Source: Mycolicibacterium tusciae
GTDB taxonomy: Bacteria; Actinomycetota; Actinomycetes; Mycobacteriales; Mycobacteriaceae
Reading direction: 5' to 3'
Assembly (NCBI RefSeq): GCF_002086795.1
Contig: NZ_MVIM01000006.1
Span: 186,001-250,000, forward strand
Length of the DNA: 64,000 nt
Positions 35,131-43,820 of the stretch are shown here, one piece after another. The notes under the pieces were generated by a model that saw only the letters and a program-made list of their open reading frames with translations, ran no database searches and was not told the DNA's origin. A program made the translations under genes and the position numbers. How positions within the stretch are numbered: position 1 is the stretch's first letter; every line of letters starts with the position of its first letter.

Positions 35131-35756
35131 GAATCGACCTCGCCGAACTCGCCGCGCCCGCGCATACGGCGATCGTCACCCAGGAATGCCAGGGCGCGGT
35201 CGTCGGACCGAACGCCGGACTGGCCGCCCTCGCACACGAAGCCCGTCGTGAGGCGCTGCCGAACATCGAACGGCTGCTGCCCGCAGCGCGGGACGCCGGC
35301 GTCAAGGTCGTGCATTGTCTCGTGCAACGCCGGCCCGACGGTCTCGGCGGCAATCACAACGCGAAGATCTTCGCGATCGGCGACGGCTCGGGCGGCGAGA
35401 TCGCCATCACCCCGGGCACGCCGGGTGCCGAGCTGCTGCCCGAACTCGGCCCGGCATCAACCGATCTCGTGTTGCGCCGGTGGCACGGTATCGGTCCGAT
35501 GGGCGGCACCGACCTCGACGCCGTGCTGCGAAACCTGGGTGTCACGACGATCGTCGCCGTCGGCGTCTCGGTGAACCTGGCCATCACCAATCTCTGTATG
35601 GACGCCGTGAACAAGGCCTATCGCGTCGTCCTGCCACGCGACGCCGTCGCCGGCATCCCCACCGACTACGCGAACACGGTCATCGACAACATGCTGTCCC
35701 TGCTCGCGACCCTCACCACCACCGACAAACTGATCGAGGTATGGAAGCAGCTGTGA
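35127..35756 (+). CDS. Isochorismatase-fold hydrolase-like protein with altered triad
   Basis: 209 residues from ATG 35127, overlapping the Rieske stop (ATGA). The fold is clear: AIVTQECQGAVVG, AARDAGVKVVHCLVQRRPD, DLDAVLRNLGVTTIVAVGV and the cis-peptide region that in the family reads GVxTNxC. Here that site is GVSVNLA, with Ala where the catalytic Cys should be; the first strand has Gln-Glu where Asp is usual, and the Lys position appears as Arg (LRRWHG). The enzyme may be inactive or use another mechanism. It lies between oxygenase and thioesterase genes, so binding or hydrolysing a pathway intermediate is likely. Confidence 0.72.
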   Translation: MRIDLAELAAPAHTAIVTQECQGAVVGPNAGLAALAHEARREALPNIERLLPAARDAGVKVVHCLVQRRPDGLGGNHNAKIFAIGDGSGGEIAITPGTPGAELLPELGPASTDLVLRRWHGIGPMGGTDLDAVLRNLGVTTIVAVGVSVNLAITNLCMDAVNKAYRVVLPRDAVAGIPTDYANTVIDNMLSLLATLTTTDKLIEVWKQL

Positions 35757-36367
35757 CCGACACCGACCACCAGAGCACGGCCTTCCCCGAGATCAAACCC
35801 GTCGACACAGGTCCAGAGTTGGGCCGTTTCATGACCGCCATGCGGCGACTGCAGGACATCGTCGTATCGACCGATCCGGACCAGGATCTGTGGGCCGACG
35901 CCGCCGGCCAGATCGAAGAACTGTGCGCGCGCCTGGAAGTCCACCGCGCACCGCAGGGTGTCGCCCCCGCCGGTCGCGGGCCCCATCTCCCGGGCCTCGG
36001 GCATCCGTTGATGCCGCCGTGGACGATGACCGAGTTCGGACCCGACGGGGTCGTCATGGAGGGCCACTTCAGCCGCTTCCACGTCGGCGGTAACAACGCC
36101 GTGCACGGTGGCGTCATACCGCTGTTCTACGACTGGCATTTCGGGATGATCGTCTCCGCGGCGGACCGGGCCAACAGTCGCACCGCGTATTTGCACGTCG
36201 ACTACCGCAAGATCACGCCGATTGACCAACCGCTTGTGTCTCACGGTCGGATAGATTCGATCGAAGGGCGGAAGGCCTTCGTCACCGCGACGATGACAGA
36301 CTCTGATGGCAATGTCCTCAGTGAAGCCAACGGCCTGATGCTCCGCCTGCTCCCACACCAGCCATGA
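35753..36367 (+). CDS. Hotdog-fold (PaaI-type) acyl-CoA thioesterase
   Basis: 204 residues from GTG 35753 overlapping the upstream stop (GTGA); ATG 35741 would add four residues. The C-terminal two thirds is a single hotdog domain: GGNNAVHGGVIPLFYDWHFGMI, with the Asn/His/Gly-Gly cluster of PaaI thioesterases, then AYLHVDYRKITPIDQPL and the last strand VLSEANGLMLRLL. The family cleaves acyl-CoA to free acid, often to rescue CoA in catabolism. The N-terminal region (about 1-75) is helical and without known motifs. It overlaps the acyl-CoA synthetase start by ATGA at 36364. Confidence 0.78.
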   Translation: MTDTDHQSTAFPEIKPVDTGPELGRFMTAMRRLQDIVVSTDPDQDLWADAAGQIEELCARLEVHRAPQGVAPAGRGPHLPGLGHPLMPPWTMTEFGPDGVVMEGHFSRFHVGGNNAVHGGVIPLFYDWHFGMIVSAADRANSRTAYLHVDYRKITPIDQPLVSHGRIDSIEGRKAFVTATMTDSDGNVLSEANGLMLRLLPHQP

Positions 36368-38034
36368 GAGGCCCGATGTCCGACTCCGCACCGCAGTTCA
36401 CCGTTCCGGCCGCCGCAGATGCCGTCGCCGCGGTGATCGGTGACCGGGAATTCGTCGTCCAGGGCAACCGCCGGTACACCTACTCCCAGATCCTGGAACG
36501 GTCCAACCGGCTGGCCAGGTATTTGCACACCCGCGGATTGGGAGCCAAGACCGAACGGTCCGAGCTGGCGGGGCATGAGGTGGGCCAGGACCTGCTGGGC
36601 ATCTACGCCTACAACGGTCCCGAGTACGTCGAGGCGATGCTCGGTTCATGGCGGGCCAGGGTCGCGCCGTTCAATGTGAACTATCGCTACGTGAAGAACG
36701 AGCTTCAGTACCTGCTCCAAGATTCCGGTGCGACCGCGCTGATCTACCACGCGACGTTCGCGCCACGCGTCGCTGACGTCAAGCGCGCGCTCCCACGCCT
36801 GCGCGTCCTCATCCAGATCGCCGACGACTCGGGCAACGACCTGGTCCACGGTGCGGTCGATTACGAGTCGATCGTCAGGTCGGGCTCGTCGGAGCCGCCG
36901 CCGGTCGAGCCGTCCCCCGACGATCTCTACGTCCTCTACACCGGCGGCACGACCGGCATGCCCAAGGGCGTGCTGTGGCGTCAGCACGACATCTTCATGA
37001 CGTCGTTCGGCGGTCGCAACATGGCCACCGGCGAGCTCACCCAGTCCTACGACGAGATCGCCAAACGCGTCCAGGAGAATCCGGGCACAAAGATCTTCAC
37101 GCTCCCACCGCTGATGCACGGCGCCGCACAGTGGAGCGTGATGACCGCTCTGACCACCGGACAGACCGTCGTGTTCTCCGAGAATCCGAGCCGGTTCGAC
37201 GCCGATGAGGTCGTGCAGACCGTCGAGAAGGAAAAGGTGCTGGCGGTGCAAGTGGTCGGCGACGCGATGGCGCGCCCGCTGGCCGACGCCATCGGGCGCT
37301 CCTCGGGAGACCTGTCGTCGATGGCGGTGGTGGCCAACGGCGGCGCGCTGCTGACCCCCACCGCCAAACAGCGCCTGATCGACGTCAAACCCGGCCTGAT
37401 CGTGATGGACGGCGTCGGATCCTCGGAGACCGGCATCCAGATGAGTCACATGTCGGCACCCGGCGCAGTGTCGACGGGCAAGTTCAACGCGGGACCGGAC
37501 ACCTTCGTGGCGTCCGAGGAACTCGACTCGATTCTGGAGCCGGGCCACGAGGGCATAGGTTGGCTGGCCCAGCGGGGCTTTGTGCCGCTGGGTTACAAGG
37601 GCGATGAAGCCAAGACCGCCAAGACATTTCCCGTCATCGACGGCGTACGGTTCTCGATTCCCGGCGATCGCGCACGCCATCTCGCCGACGGTGGAATCGA
37701 ACTGCTCGGCCGCGAGTCCCAGACCATCAACTCCGGTGGGGAGAAGATCTTCGTCGAAGAGGTCGAGACGGCGCTGCTATCGCACCCCGCGGTAGCCGAC
37801 GTCGTGGTCTCAGGCCGCCCGAGCGAGCGGTGGGGCCAGGAGGTCGTCGCGATCGTGGCCCTGCTTGACGGCGCCAGTGCAGACGCCCAGGAACTGATCG
37901 ACCACGCGTCGAATTCCATTGCGCGCTATAAGCTGCCCAAGGCGGTGGTGTTCCGGCCCGTCATCGAGCGCAGTCCCGCAGGCAAGGCCGACTACCGCTG
38001 GGCCCGTGAGCAGGCGATCAGCGGGAGCGCATGA
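36364..38034 (+). CDS. Acyl-CoA synthetase (FadD), first of two in one subfamily
   Basis: 556 residues from ATG 36364 (ATGA overlap with the thioesterase); ATG 36376, with AGAGG before it, is an alternative. The AMP-binding motif is VLYTGGTTGMPKGV, with GVGSSETG as the A5 motif and SPAGKADYRW holding the final catalytic Lys. The segment RSELAGHEVGQDLLGIYAYN early in the protein is shared with the FadD at 51364-52980 (RDELQNWECGQDRVALVMHN) and is known in synthetases for bulky, branched or steroid-type acids, such as the FadD19 group. It activates a carboxylic acid with ATP and CoA. It closes the Rieske operon. Confidence 0.88.
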   Translation: MRGPMSDSAPQFTVPAAADAVAAVIGDREFVVQGNRRYTYSQILERSNRLARYLHTRGLGAKTERSELAGHEVGQDLLGIYAYNGPEYVEAMLGSWRARVAPFNVNYRYVKNELQYLLQDSGATALIYHATFAPRVADVKRALPRLRVLIQIADDSGNDLVHGAVDYESIVRSGSSEPPPVEPSPDDLYVLYTGGTTGMPKGVLWRQHDIFMTSFGGRNMATGELTQSYDEIAKRVQENPGTKIFTLPPLMHGAAQWSVMTALTTGQTVVFSENPSRFDADEVVQTVEKEKVLAVQVVGDAMARPLADAIGRSSGDLSSMAVVANGGALLTPTAKQRLIDVKPGLIVMDGVGSSETGIQMSHMSAPGAVSTGKFNAGPDTFVASEELDSILEPGHEGIGWLAQRGFVPLGYKGDEAKTAKTFPVIDGVRFSIPGDRARHLADGGIELLGRESQTINSGGEKIFVEEVETALLSHPAVADVVVSGRPSERWGQEVVAIVALLDGASADAQELIDHASNSIARYKLPKAVVFRPVIERSPAGKADYRWAREQAISGSA

Positions 38035-38160
38035 GCCGACGGCGGGTGCGCATGCGCGCCGGAGCCGCGAAATCAGGTTCCGGTACAAATAGCCGGCAAA
38101 CGTGTCATAAGTCTGGTCCCGCCCATCAGCGGCTGCAGTCCCTGTCCAGCTGATATAGTC

Positions 38161-38179
38161 TACTGTAAGATTTACAGTA
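38161..38179. promoter_or_regulatory. TACTGTAA-N3-TTACAGTA box, site 5 (perfect)
   Basis: TACTGTAA-GAT-TTACAGTA, 16 of 16, 43 bases upstream of the P450 start at 38223. The P450-TetR operon begins here, so the TetR at 39435 is predicted to regulate its own transcription. Confidence 0.75.
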
Positions 38180-38222
38180 CCGTTCGCAGGACCAAGCCGG
38201 ACCCGGAGATGCTGGAGCATTC

Positions 38223-39431
38223 GTGGAGAGCTCAGTGCACAACATCACGGTCGACGAGGCGGCTGACCTCGTCCGTGACCCCTATCCCCTGTTCGCGCGG
38301 CGGAGGCAAGAGTTCGGTGTCTTCAAGGGCAGCGTCATGGACTGGTCCACGACACCCGAATCGATGCTTCCCGAGAACCTCTACGCCGCGGTCTCTTTCG
38401 ATGCGGTCAACCGCGTGTTCCGGGACGGCAGGGTCTTCAACTCGCACATCTACGACAGCACCATCGGCCTGTTCATCGGGCCGACGATCCTGGCGATGGA
38501 AGGCAAGAAGCACTGGGAGCACCGCAATCTGGTCTCGGCAGCCTTCAAGACGAGATCGCTGTCGCGGTGGGAACCCGAGATCGTCCGCCCGGTCGTCGAG
38601 GGGCTGATCGACGAGTTCATCGACGTCGGACACGCCGACCTGGTCAAGCAATTCACCCTCGAGTTCCCCACCCGGGTGATCTCCAAGCTGTTGGGGCTTC
38701 CCGAAGAAGACTTGCCCTGGTTCCGCAAGCGCGCCGTCGAGCTGATCAGCTACACCGTCAAGTGGAAGCGGGCCTTCGAAGCGTCGGCAGCGCTGAAAGA
38801 CTATTTCCTACAACAGATCGAGTTACGCAGGCGCAAGCCAACGCCCGACATCATCGGCGACCTGGTGACCGCCGAGATCGACGGCGAAAAGCTCACCGAC
38901 GAAGCCATTTATTCCTTCCTGCGTCTGCTGCTGCCCGCCGGGCTCGAGACCACCTACCGGTCGTCGGGCAACCTGCTGTTCCTTCTGCTGACCCATCCCG
39001 ACCAGTTCCGTGCGGTGCAGGCCGACCGCGATCTCATCGGGCCCGCGATCGAAGAGGGGTTGCGGTACGAGACGCCGCTCACCACGGTGCAGCGCTACGC
39101 CACCGAGGAGACCGAACTCGAGGGCGTCACCATTCCACCCGGCGCGGTGATCGACGTGTGCATCGGGTCGGCGAACCGCGACGAGCAACGCTGGGAACGG
39201 TCGGAGGAGTTCGACATCCACCGCAAACGCGTGCCGCACATATCGTTTGCGGCCGGCGAGCACACCTGCATGGGGCTGCATCTGGCCCGCATGGAGACCC
39301 GCGTCGCCGTCGAATGCCTACTCGATCGGCTGACCGACATTCAACTGGTCACTGACGACAACCCCACCATTCACGGGCAGCCCTTCCGCTCCCCGACCGC
39401 CATTCCCGTGACGTTCAACCCTGCTGGTTGA
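38223..39431 (+). CDS. Cytochrome P450 (second)
   Basis: 402 residues, start GTG 38223 (GTG 38235 also possible). The haem loop is FAAGEHTCMGLHLARME with Cys349; the I helix is LLPAGLETTYRS, with Glu in place of the more usual Asp beside the Thr. HWEHRNLVSAAF and ADRDLIGPAIEEGLRYETPL are standard P450 elements. It belongs to a different branch from the P450 at 23037-24272. Hydroxylation of a hydrophobic substrate with an external ferredoxin is expected. A perfect TACTGTAA box precedes it and the TetR gene follows after 3 bases. Confidence 0.9.
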   Translation: MESSVHNITVDEAADLVRDPYPLFARRRQEFGVFKGSVMDWSTTPESMLPENLYAAVSFDAVNRVFRDGRVFNSHIYDSTIGLFIGPTILAMEGKKHWEHRNLVSAAFKTRSLSRWEPEIVRPVVEGLIDEFIDVGHADLVKQFTLEFPTRVISKLLGLPEEDLPWFRKRAVELISYTVKWKRAFEASAALKDYFLQQIELRRRKPTPDIIGDLVTAEIDGEKLTDEAIYSFLRLLLPAGLETTYRSSGNLLFLLLTHPDQFRAVQADRDLIGPAIEEGLRYETPLTTVQRYATEETELEGVTIPPGAVIDVCIGSANRDEQRWERSEEFDIHRKRVPHISFAAGEHTCMGLHLARMETRVAVECLLDRLTDIQLVTDDNPTIHGQPFRSPTAIPVTFNPAG

Positions 39432-39434
39432 GCT

Positions 39435-40076
39435 GTGGGCGCCAATGCGAAGGTCGACCCCCGCAAGCGACGGGACCGCGGCTCGATCAGTGCCGACGAG
39501 ATCCTGCGGGGCGCCTTCGACGTAGCCGCACAGGTGTCGATCGACAACCTCAGCATGCCGGTACTGGCCAAGCATCTGGACGTCGGAGTCACCAGCATCT
39601 ACTGGTATTTCCGGCGCAAGGACGATCTACTCGACGCGATGACAGATTGCGCGCTGGAGCGGTTCGAGTTCACCGTGCCGACCATCGACGCCTCCAATTG
39701 GCGTGCGTCGCTTCGTGACCACGCACATACGATGCGCAAGCACTTCCGCGACAATCCGATCCTGTGCGACCTGGTCCTCATTCGCAGTCAGTTCGGCGGC
39801 AGCGCCGTACGTGGAGCATTGCAGAAGATCGAGCAGCCCGTCGGGGCGCTGATCGAGGCGGGACTCGATGCGAGCCAGGCCATCGCCGTTTATGGCGCGA
39901 TCTCCGTGCACACCCGCGGGTCGGCGGTGCTGGAGCGTATCCAGGACAAGACCGAAGGATTCCCCGATCCTCGCTCGAAAGGCAAGCGCTACATCGGCTT
40001 CGCCGACGACATCGACTACGACTACATCCTGGAGAGCATTCTCGACCACGCGCAAACACTCATCGACGCCTCCTGA
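39435..40076 (+). CDS. TetR-family regulator, predicted TACTGTAA-box reader (copy A)
   Basis: 213 residues from GTG 39435, 3 bases after the P450 stop. The HTH is at residues 41-60, with recognition helix GVTSIYWYF. Aligned by position, it shares 17 of 20 residues in this stretch with the TetR at 57331-58053, including the whole recognition helix, so both should read one operator. The C-terminal ligand domain (about 70-213) has no recognised motif. A perfect TACTGTAA box lies before its operon, implying autoregulation. It is convergent with the aldehyde dehydrogenase gene, with a hairpin repeat between. Confidence 0.88.
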   Translation: MGANAKVDPRKRRDRGSISADEILRGAFDVAAQVSIDNLSMPVLAKHLDVGVTSIYWYFRRKDDLLDAMTDCALERFEFTVPTIDASNWRASLRDHAHTMRKHFRDNPILCDLVLIRSQFGGSAVRGALQKIEQPVGALIEAGLDASQAIAVYGAISVHTRGSAVLERIQDKTEGFPDPRSKGKRYIGFADDIDYDYILESILDHAQTLIDAS

Positions 40077-40080
40077 TCAA

Positions 40081-40131
40081 CGATTTCGGTGCGCGTACGA
40101 TCGCCCAGCGAATGTTTGCGCACCCAAATCG
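40081..40131. repeat. Dispersed intergenic hairpin repeat, copy 2
   Basis: CGATTTCGGTGCGC (40081-40094) pairs with GCGCACCCAAATCG (40118-40131) with one mismatch; the 23-nt loop contains TCGCCCAGCG, one base from copies 1 and 3. It fills the 57-base gap between the stops of two convergent genes, TetR and aldehyde dehydrogenase, where a bidirectional terminator would be expected. Confidence 0.85.
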
Positions 40132-40133
40132 CG

Positions 40134-41681
40134 TTACTTCTGCCGAGGTATCCGGCATCCGATCGTCTTGGTCTCGAGGTACTGCTGAAATCCCTCGATT
40201 CCGCACTGCCGCCCCACGCCGCTGTTCTTGTAGCCGCCGAACGGAGCGTCTGCGCCGTAGAACATCCCGCCGTTGACGCCGAACGAGCCGGTGCGGATAC
40301 GGCGAGCGATGTTCATGCCGCGTTCCGTCGAACGCGAAATGACCGCGCCGGCAAGGCCATACGCGCTGTCGTTCGCAATGCGGACGGCGTGGTCGTCGTC
40401 ATCGAACGGCATCATGATCAGTACCGGGCCGAAAACCTCTTCCTGTGCGATCGCGGCGTTGTTGTCGACACCGACGATCACCGTGGGTTGTACATAGTGC
40501 CCGGCCGCAAGGTGTTCGGGCAGCCCCTCGACCACACCTCCCCCGGCGGTGATCTCGGCGCCGTCCGCTCGCGCCCGCTCGACAGCCGTGAGCACGCGGT
40601 CCTTCTGCGCGGCGCTGATCACCGGCCCGACAAGGGTTTCCGGCCGCACCGGATCGCCGACCGGCACCCCCTGGAACGCGGCGGTGACGGTGGCGACAGT
40701 CTCGTCGTACAGGGACCGATGCACCAGCATGCGGGTGGTCGCCGCGCACGCCTGCCCGGCATGCACGCACACGCCGATCGCGGCGCCCAGGATCGCAGCG
40801 GGGTTGGCGTCGTCGAGCACGATCGCGACAGACTTGCCGCCGAGCTCCAGGAACATCCGCTTCATCGTGTCGGCGCCCTGCCGCATCAACAGCTTGCCGA
40901 CGGCCGTTGATCCGGTGAACGAGATCATGTCCACGCGCGGATCGGTGCCCAGCACGCCCGCAACGTCGTTCGATCGGGTGGTGACGACGTTCAGCACGCC
41001 CGGCGGAATGTCGGTGTGCTCGGCGACGAGCCTGCCCAGCCGCGTGGCGTTCCACGGGGTGTTCGGATCGGGCTTCAGCAGCACCGTGTTGCCCGTCGCC
41101 AGCGCGGGTCCCAGCTTGTTGAGGATGACCTCGATCGGGAAGTTCGACGGGGTGATCGCCGCAACCACGCCGACCGGTTCCTTGACCACGGTGCGCACGT
41201 TGCGGTCGCCGAACAGGCCGCCGCCGTCGAGCGTGCGCTCCCATTCGAAGTCGTCGATCAGGCCGGCCGGATAACGCAGCGCTTCGGCGAGCGGCCAATC
41301 CAATTGTGCGGACAGCGTTGTCATCGCGGGACAGCCGACCTCGGCGATCAGTTCCTCGCGCAGGTCTTCCTTCTCGGCCTCGATCGCCGACTGCAATTGC
41401 GCCAGGCACCGCTTGCGTAGCTCACGGTGGGTCGACCAGTCGGACTCGTCGAAGGCGCGCCGCGCGGCCGCGATCGCTCGGCTCATGTCAACGGCGTCGG
41501 CGGCGGCCGTGGTGCCCAACAGCAGGCCGGTCGCGGGGCTGACATTGTCGAAGGTCGCACCCGAGGTCGATTCCACCAGCTCACCGTCGACGAGCATGCG
41601 GGATTCGGCACGCGCTGCCGCCCGCCTGCCGACGTCGACGCTCGTTTCGGTCAGGTCTACAGAATCCTCGGTGGCGCTCAC
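40134..41681 (-). CDS. Aldehyde dehydrogenase (NAD(P)-dependent)
   Basis: 515 residues, with the ALDH core: NAD-binding VVAAITPSNFPIEVILNKLGP, catalytic base Glu279 in FLELGGKS, nucleophile Cys312 in HAGQACAATTRML, and NDSAYGLAGAVISRS near the end. It oxidises an aldehyde to an acid, probably after P450 hydroxylation, for CoA activation. It is divergent from the CoA-transferase gene with a 15/16 TACTGTAA box between them. Residues 1-25 form a short extension before the usual start, from a start at 41681 that is reasonable but not certain. A hairpin repeat follows its stop by two bases. Confidence 0.9.
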   Translation of the reverse strand: MSATEDSVDLTETSVDVGRRAAARAESRMLVDGELVESTSGATFDNVSPATGLLLGTTAAADAVDMSRAIAAARRAFDESDWSTHRELRKRCLAQLQSAIEAEKEDLREELIAEVGCPAMTTLSAQLDWPLAEALRYPAGLIDDFEWERTLDGGGLFGDRNVRTVVKEPVGVVAAITPSNFPIEVILNKLGPALATGNTVLLKPDPNTPWNATRLGRLVAEHTDIPPGVLNVVTTRSNDVAGVLGTDPRVDMISFTGSTAVGKLLMRQGADTMKRMFLELGGKSVAIVLDDANPAAILGAAIGVCVHAGQACAATTRMLVHRSLYDETVATVTAAFQGVPVGDPVRPETLVGPVISAAQKDRVLTAVERARADGAEITAGGGVVEGLPEHLAAGHYVQPTVIVGVDNNAAIAQEEVFGPVLIMMPFDDDDHAVRIANDSAYGLAGAVISRSTERGMNIARRIRTGSFGVNGGMFYGADAPFGGYKNSGVGRQCGIEGFQQYLETKTIGCRIPRQK

Positions 41682-41719
41682 CCTGCAACCTCGTACAATC
41701 AGATCAATGCTGGACGCTC

Positions 41720-41738
41720 AACTGTAACGATTACAGTA
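41720..41738. promoter_or_regulatory. TACTGTAA-N3-TTACAGTA box, site 6
   Basis: AACTGTAA-CGA-TTACAGTA, 15 of 16, with the same CGA spacer as site 3. It lies 38 bases from the aldehyde dehydrogenase start (41681, minus) and 38 bases from the CoA-transferase start (41777, plus), a central position suited to control both. Confidence 0.72.
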
Positions 41739-41776
41739 GGCGAATACAACGACGTGTGGGCAGGGAGAGGGTCGAT

Positions 41777-43000
41777 TTGATCAAGGTGATGGAGGGCGTT
41801 CGCGTTCTCGAGGTTGCACAATTCACGTTCGTCCCCGCCGCCGGGGCGATCCTCGCCGACTGGGGCGCGGACGTGATCAAAGTCGAGCACCCGGTGCGCG
41901 GTGACACCCAGCGCGGCTTCATCAACATGGGCGGCTTCCAGCTCGACCCCAACCGCCACCCGCTGATCGAGCATCCCAACCGCGGCAAGCGCAGCGTCGG
42001 TATCGACGTCTCCACCCCCGGTGGTCAGGAAGTCCTGTACGAGATCGCCAAGACCGCGGACGTCTTCCTCACCAATTACATGCCAGCCCAACGGCAGAAG
42101 AACAAGTTCGACATCGAGCACATCCGCGCCGTCAATCCGAACATCATCTACGCGCGCGGCAGCGCTTATGGCGACAAGGGGGCCGAGCGTGACACGGGCG
42201 GTTTCGACGGCACCGCATTCTGGACGCGCAGCGGTGTGGGCCACGCGCTGACGCCCGAGGAGATCGGCGGGGCACTGCCACAGGGCATTCCGGCGTTCGG
42301 TGATTCGATCGGCGGGATGAACATCGCGGGCGGGATCTCCGCGGCGCTGTTCCACCGGGAGCGCACAGGCGAAGCCGTGGAACTCGACGTGTCCCTACTG
42401 AGCACCGCGTGGTGGGCCGCCGGCGCCAGCGTCACCCAGGGTATGGAGACCGGCGAGACGATGCGTTCGCTGATGCCGGGAACGACCGCGTCGGTCAACC
42501 CCTTCATGGCGAACTACCTGACGTCGGACGGCGGCACGATAAACCTGTGCATCGTCAGCCCAACCGGATACATCCGGGACGCGTTCGAGCACCTCGGACT
42601 GCCCGAATTGGCGGACGATCCACGCTTCTGCGACGTCATGCCACTGATCCAAAACGCCGAAGCGGGTGTACAACTCATCGCCGAGGCGATCCGCAGCAAG
42701 CCCTTCGAATACTGGCGTCAGCACCTCAAGACCATGAAGGGCCAGTGGGCGCCGTTCCAGAGCCTCATCGACCTCGCCTCCGACGAGCAGGCGATCGACA
42801 ACGACATGATCGTCGAGGTGGAGGCCAGCGACGGCGGCGCCCCGTTCAAGGTCGTGCGCGGCCCTGTGCAGTTCAACCACGAGCCGCTGGAGACGACGCG
42901 CGCCCCGCAGGCCTCGGAGCACACCGAGATCGTACTGATGGAACTGGGGCTGGACTGGGATCGCATCGAGGCGCTCAAGGACTCCGGCGCCATCGCCTGA
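41777..43000 (+). CDS. Family III CoA transferase (CaiB/BaiF)
   Basis: 407 residues from TTG 41777, with GGGAGAGGG as ribosome-binding site; GTG 41756 and ATG 41789 are alternatives. The N-terminal VRVLEVAQFTFVPAAGAILADWGADVIKVEHP is the family signature, and the catalytic Asp lies in the ALFHRERTGEAVELDVSLL region downstream, in the usual position. These enzymes move CoA between carboxylic acids or act as acyl-CoA racemases on branched acids (as in alpha-methylacyl-CoA). It may activate a pathway acid or balance CoA. It is divergent from the aldehyde dehydrogenase gene. Confidence 0.86.
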   Translation: MIKVMEGVRVLEVAQFTFVPAAGAILADWGADVIKVEHPVRGDTQRGFINMGGFQLDPNRHPLIEHPNRGKRSVGIDVSTPGGQEVLYEIAKTADVFLTNYMPAQRQKNKFDIEHIRAVNPNIIYARGSAYGDKGAERDTGGFDGTAFWTRSGVGHALTPEEIGGALPQGIPAFGDSIGGMNIAGGISAALFHRERTGEAVELDVSLLSTAWWAAGASVTQGMETGETMRSLMPGTTASVNPFMANYLTSDGGTINLCIVSPTGYIRDAFEHLGLPELADDPRFCDVMPLIQNAEAGVQLIAEAIRSKPFEYWRQHLKTMKGQWAPFQSLIDLASDEQAIDNDMIVEVEASDGGAPFKVVRGPVQFNHEPLETTRAPQASEHTEIVLMELGLDWDRIEALKDSGAIA

Positions 43001-43018
43001 GTCGGTGGAGGGTTCGGG

Positions 43019-43654
43019 CTATTGGCTGACGGGGTCCTGGCCGCTGACCCCGTTCGTAGAGACATGGGGGGTCCAGCGGGCTCCGTCCCAGTACCGTAGC
43101 TGGTGACGCCGATACGGATCGGGGTACCAGTTCGGGGCGGGTGCGCCTTGGGACGCTTGCGATGAGGCCGCCGGTTGCAGCCAAGGTGCCGGTTGGTGAC
43201 GACCCGACTTCAATTCCGTCAGCCACTCTGCGGTCGATCCACCGCACGTGATGGTGGTGCCCTCCAGCTTCGGCCACCCAAGCGAGATTCGTTTCTTTTC
43301 GATGTTCATCATCGGGTACTCGACGGCCTGCAAATCCTGAACGGTTCCGTCCTCATGCCGGCTGAACCAGACCCGGCGGTTGGTTGCGACAAGCAGGCGC
43401 ACCTTGGCCTTGGTACCGCTGAATCCCACAGTGGAGTAACCGGATGCGTGCTTCACGTCGACGAGCGCCTCATCGGTGGCGACATGGTGCGCGATGGCGC
43501 CCATCAACTCACGGCTGGCTTCGTACACCGCGGGAGCGGCCGCTTCTCGCGCCATTCGGTCGTCTACGTCACGGTCCGACTTGTTGGGCGGCTTCAGGTG
43601 CGCATCAGTCACCCGACGCGCCACCAGTTCGACTTGTTCAGACGTGATCGCCAC
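43019..43654 (-). CDS. PH-like domain protein with C-terminal DUF2510
   Basis: 211 residues. An N-terminal helical segment precedes a beta-rich domain with VKHASGYSTVGFSGTKAKVRLLVATNRRVWF and NIEKKRISLGWP that looks like a PH/bacterial-PH-like or Short C-terminal type fold. The last part, APNWYPDPYRRHQLRYWDGARWTPHV, is a DUF2510 repeat: the W-x-x-D-P-x7-R-Y-W-D-G pattern. The role is unknown; DUF2510 often sits at the cytoplasmic end of actinobacterial membrane proteins. No membrane segment is present here. It lies opposite the CoA-transferase gene, 18 bases from its stop, and is probably unrelated to the pathway. The 166 bases upstream (43655-43820) show no feature I can name. Confidence 0.68.
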   Translation of the reverse strand: MAITSEQVELVARRVTDAHLKPPNKSDRDVDDRMAREAAAPAVYEASRELMGAIAHHVATDEALVDVKHASGYSTVGFSGTKAKVRLLVATNRRVWFSRHEDGTVQDLQAVEYPMMNIEKKRISLGWPKLEGTTITCGGSTAEWLTELKSGRHQPAPWLQPAASSQASQGAPAPNWYPDPYRRHQLRYWDGARWTPHVSTNGVSGQDPVSQ

Positions 43655-43820
43655 TTCGAGCCCTCCGATCGGCTTGGCTTCAACTTACGACGCCATCGAC
43701 CGCTGTATGGCGGTTTCATGACTACGCCGGGTCCGCGCCAGCGACGCCGTCAATCCGATCATCTTGGGCTGACTTCCCCAGCTGCGCGTGGGCCCAGCGC
43801 TCAGGGCGCCTTTACTCGAC

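Noticed and set aside
43655..43820. Possible small gene in the 166-base gap
   Set aside because: No frame with a ribosome-binding site and plausible composition was found.
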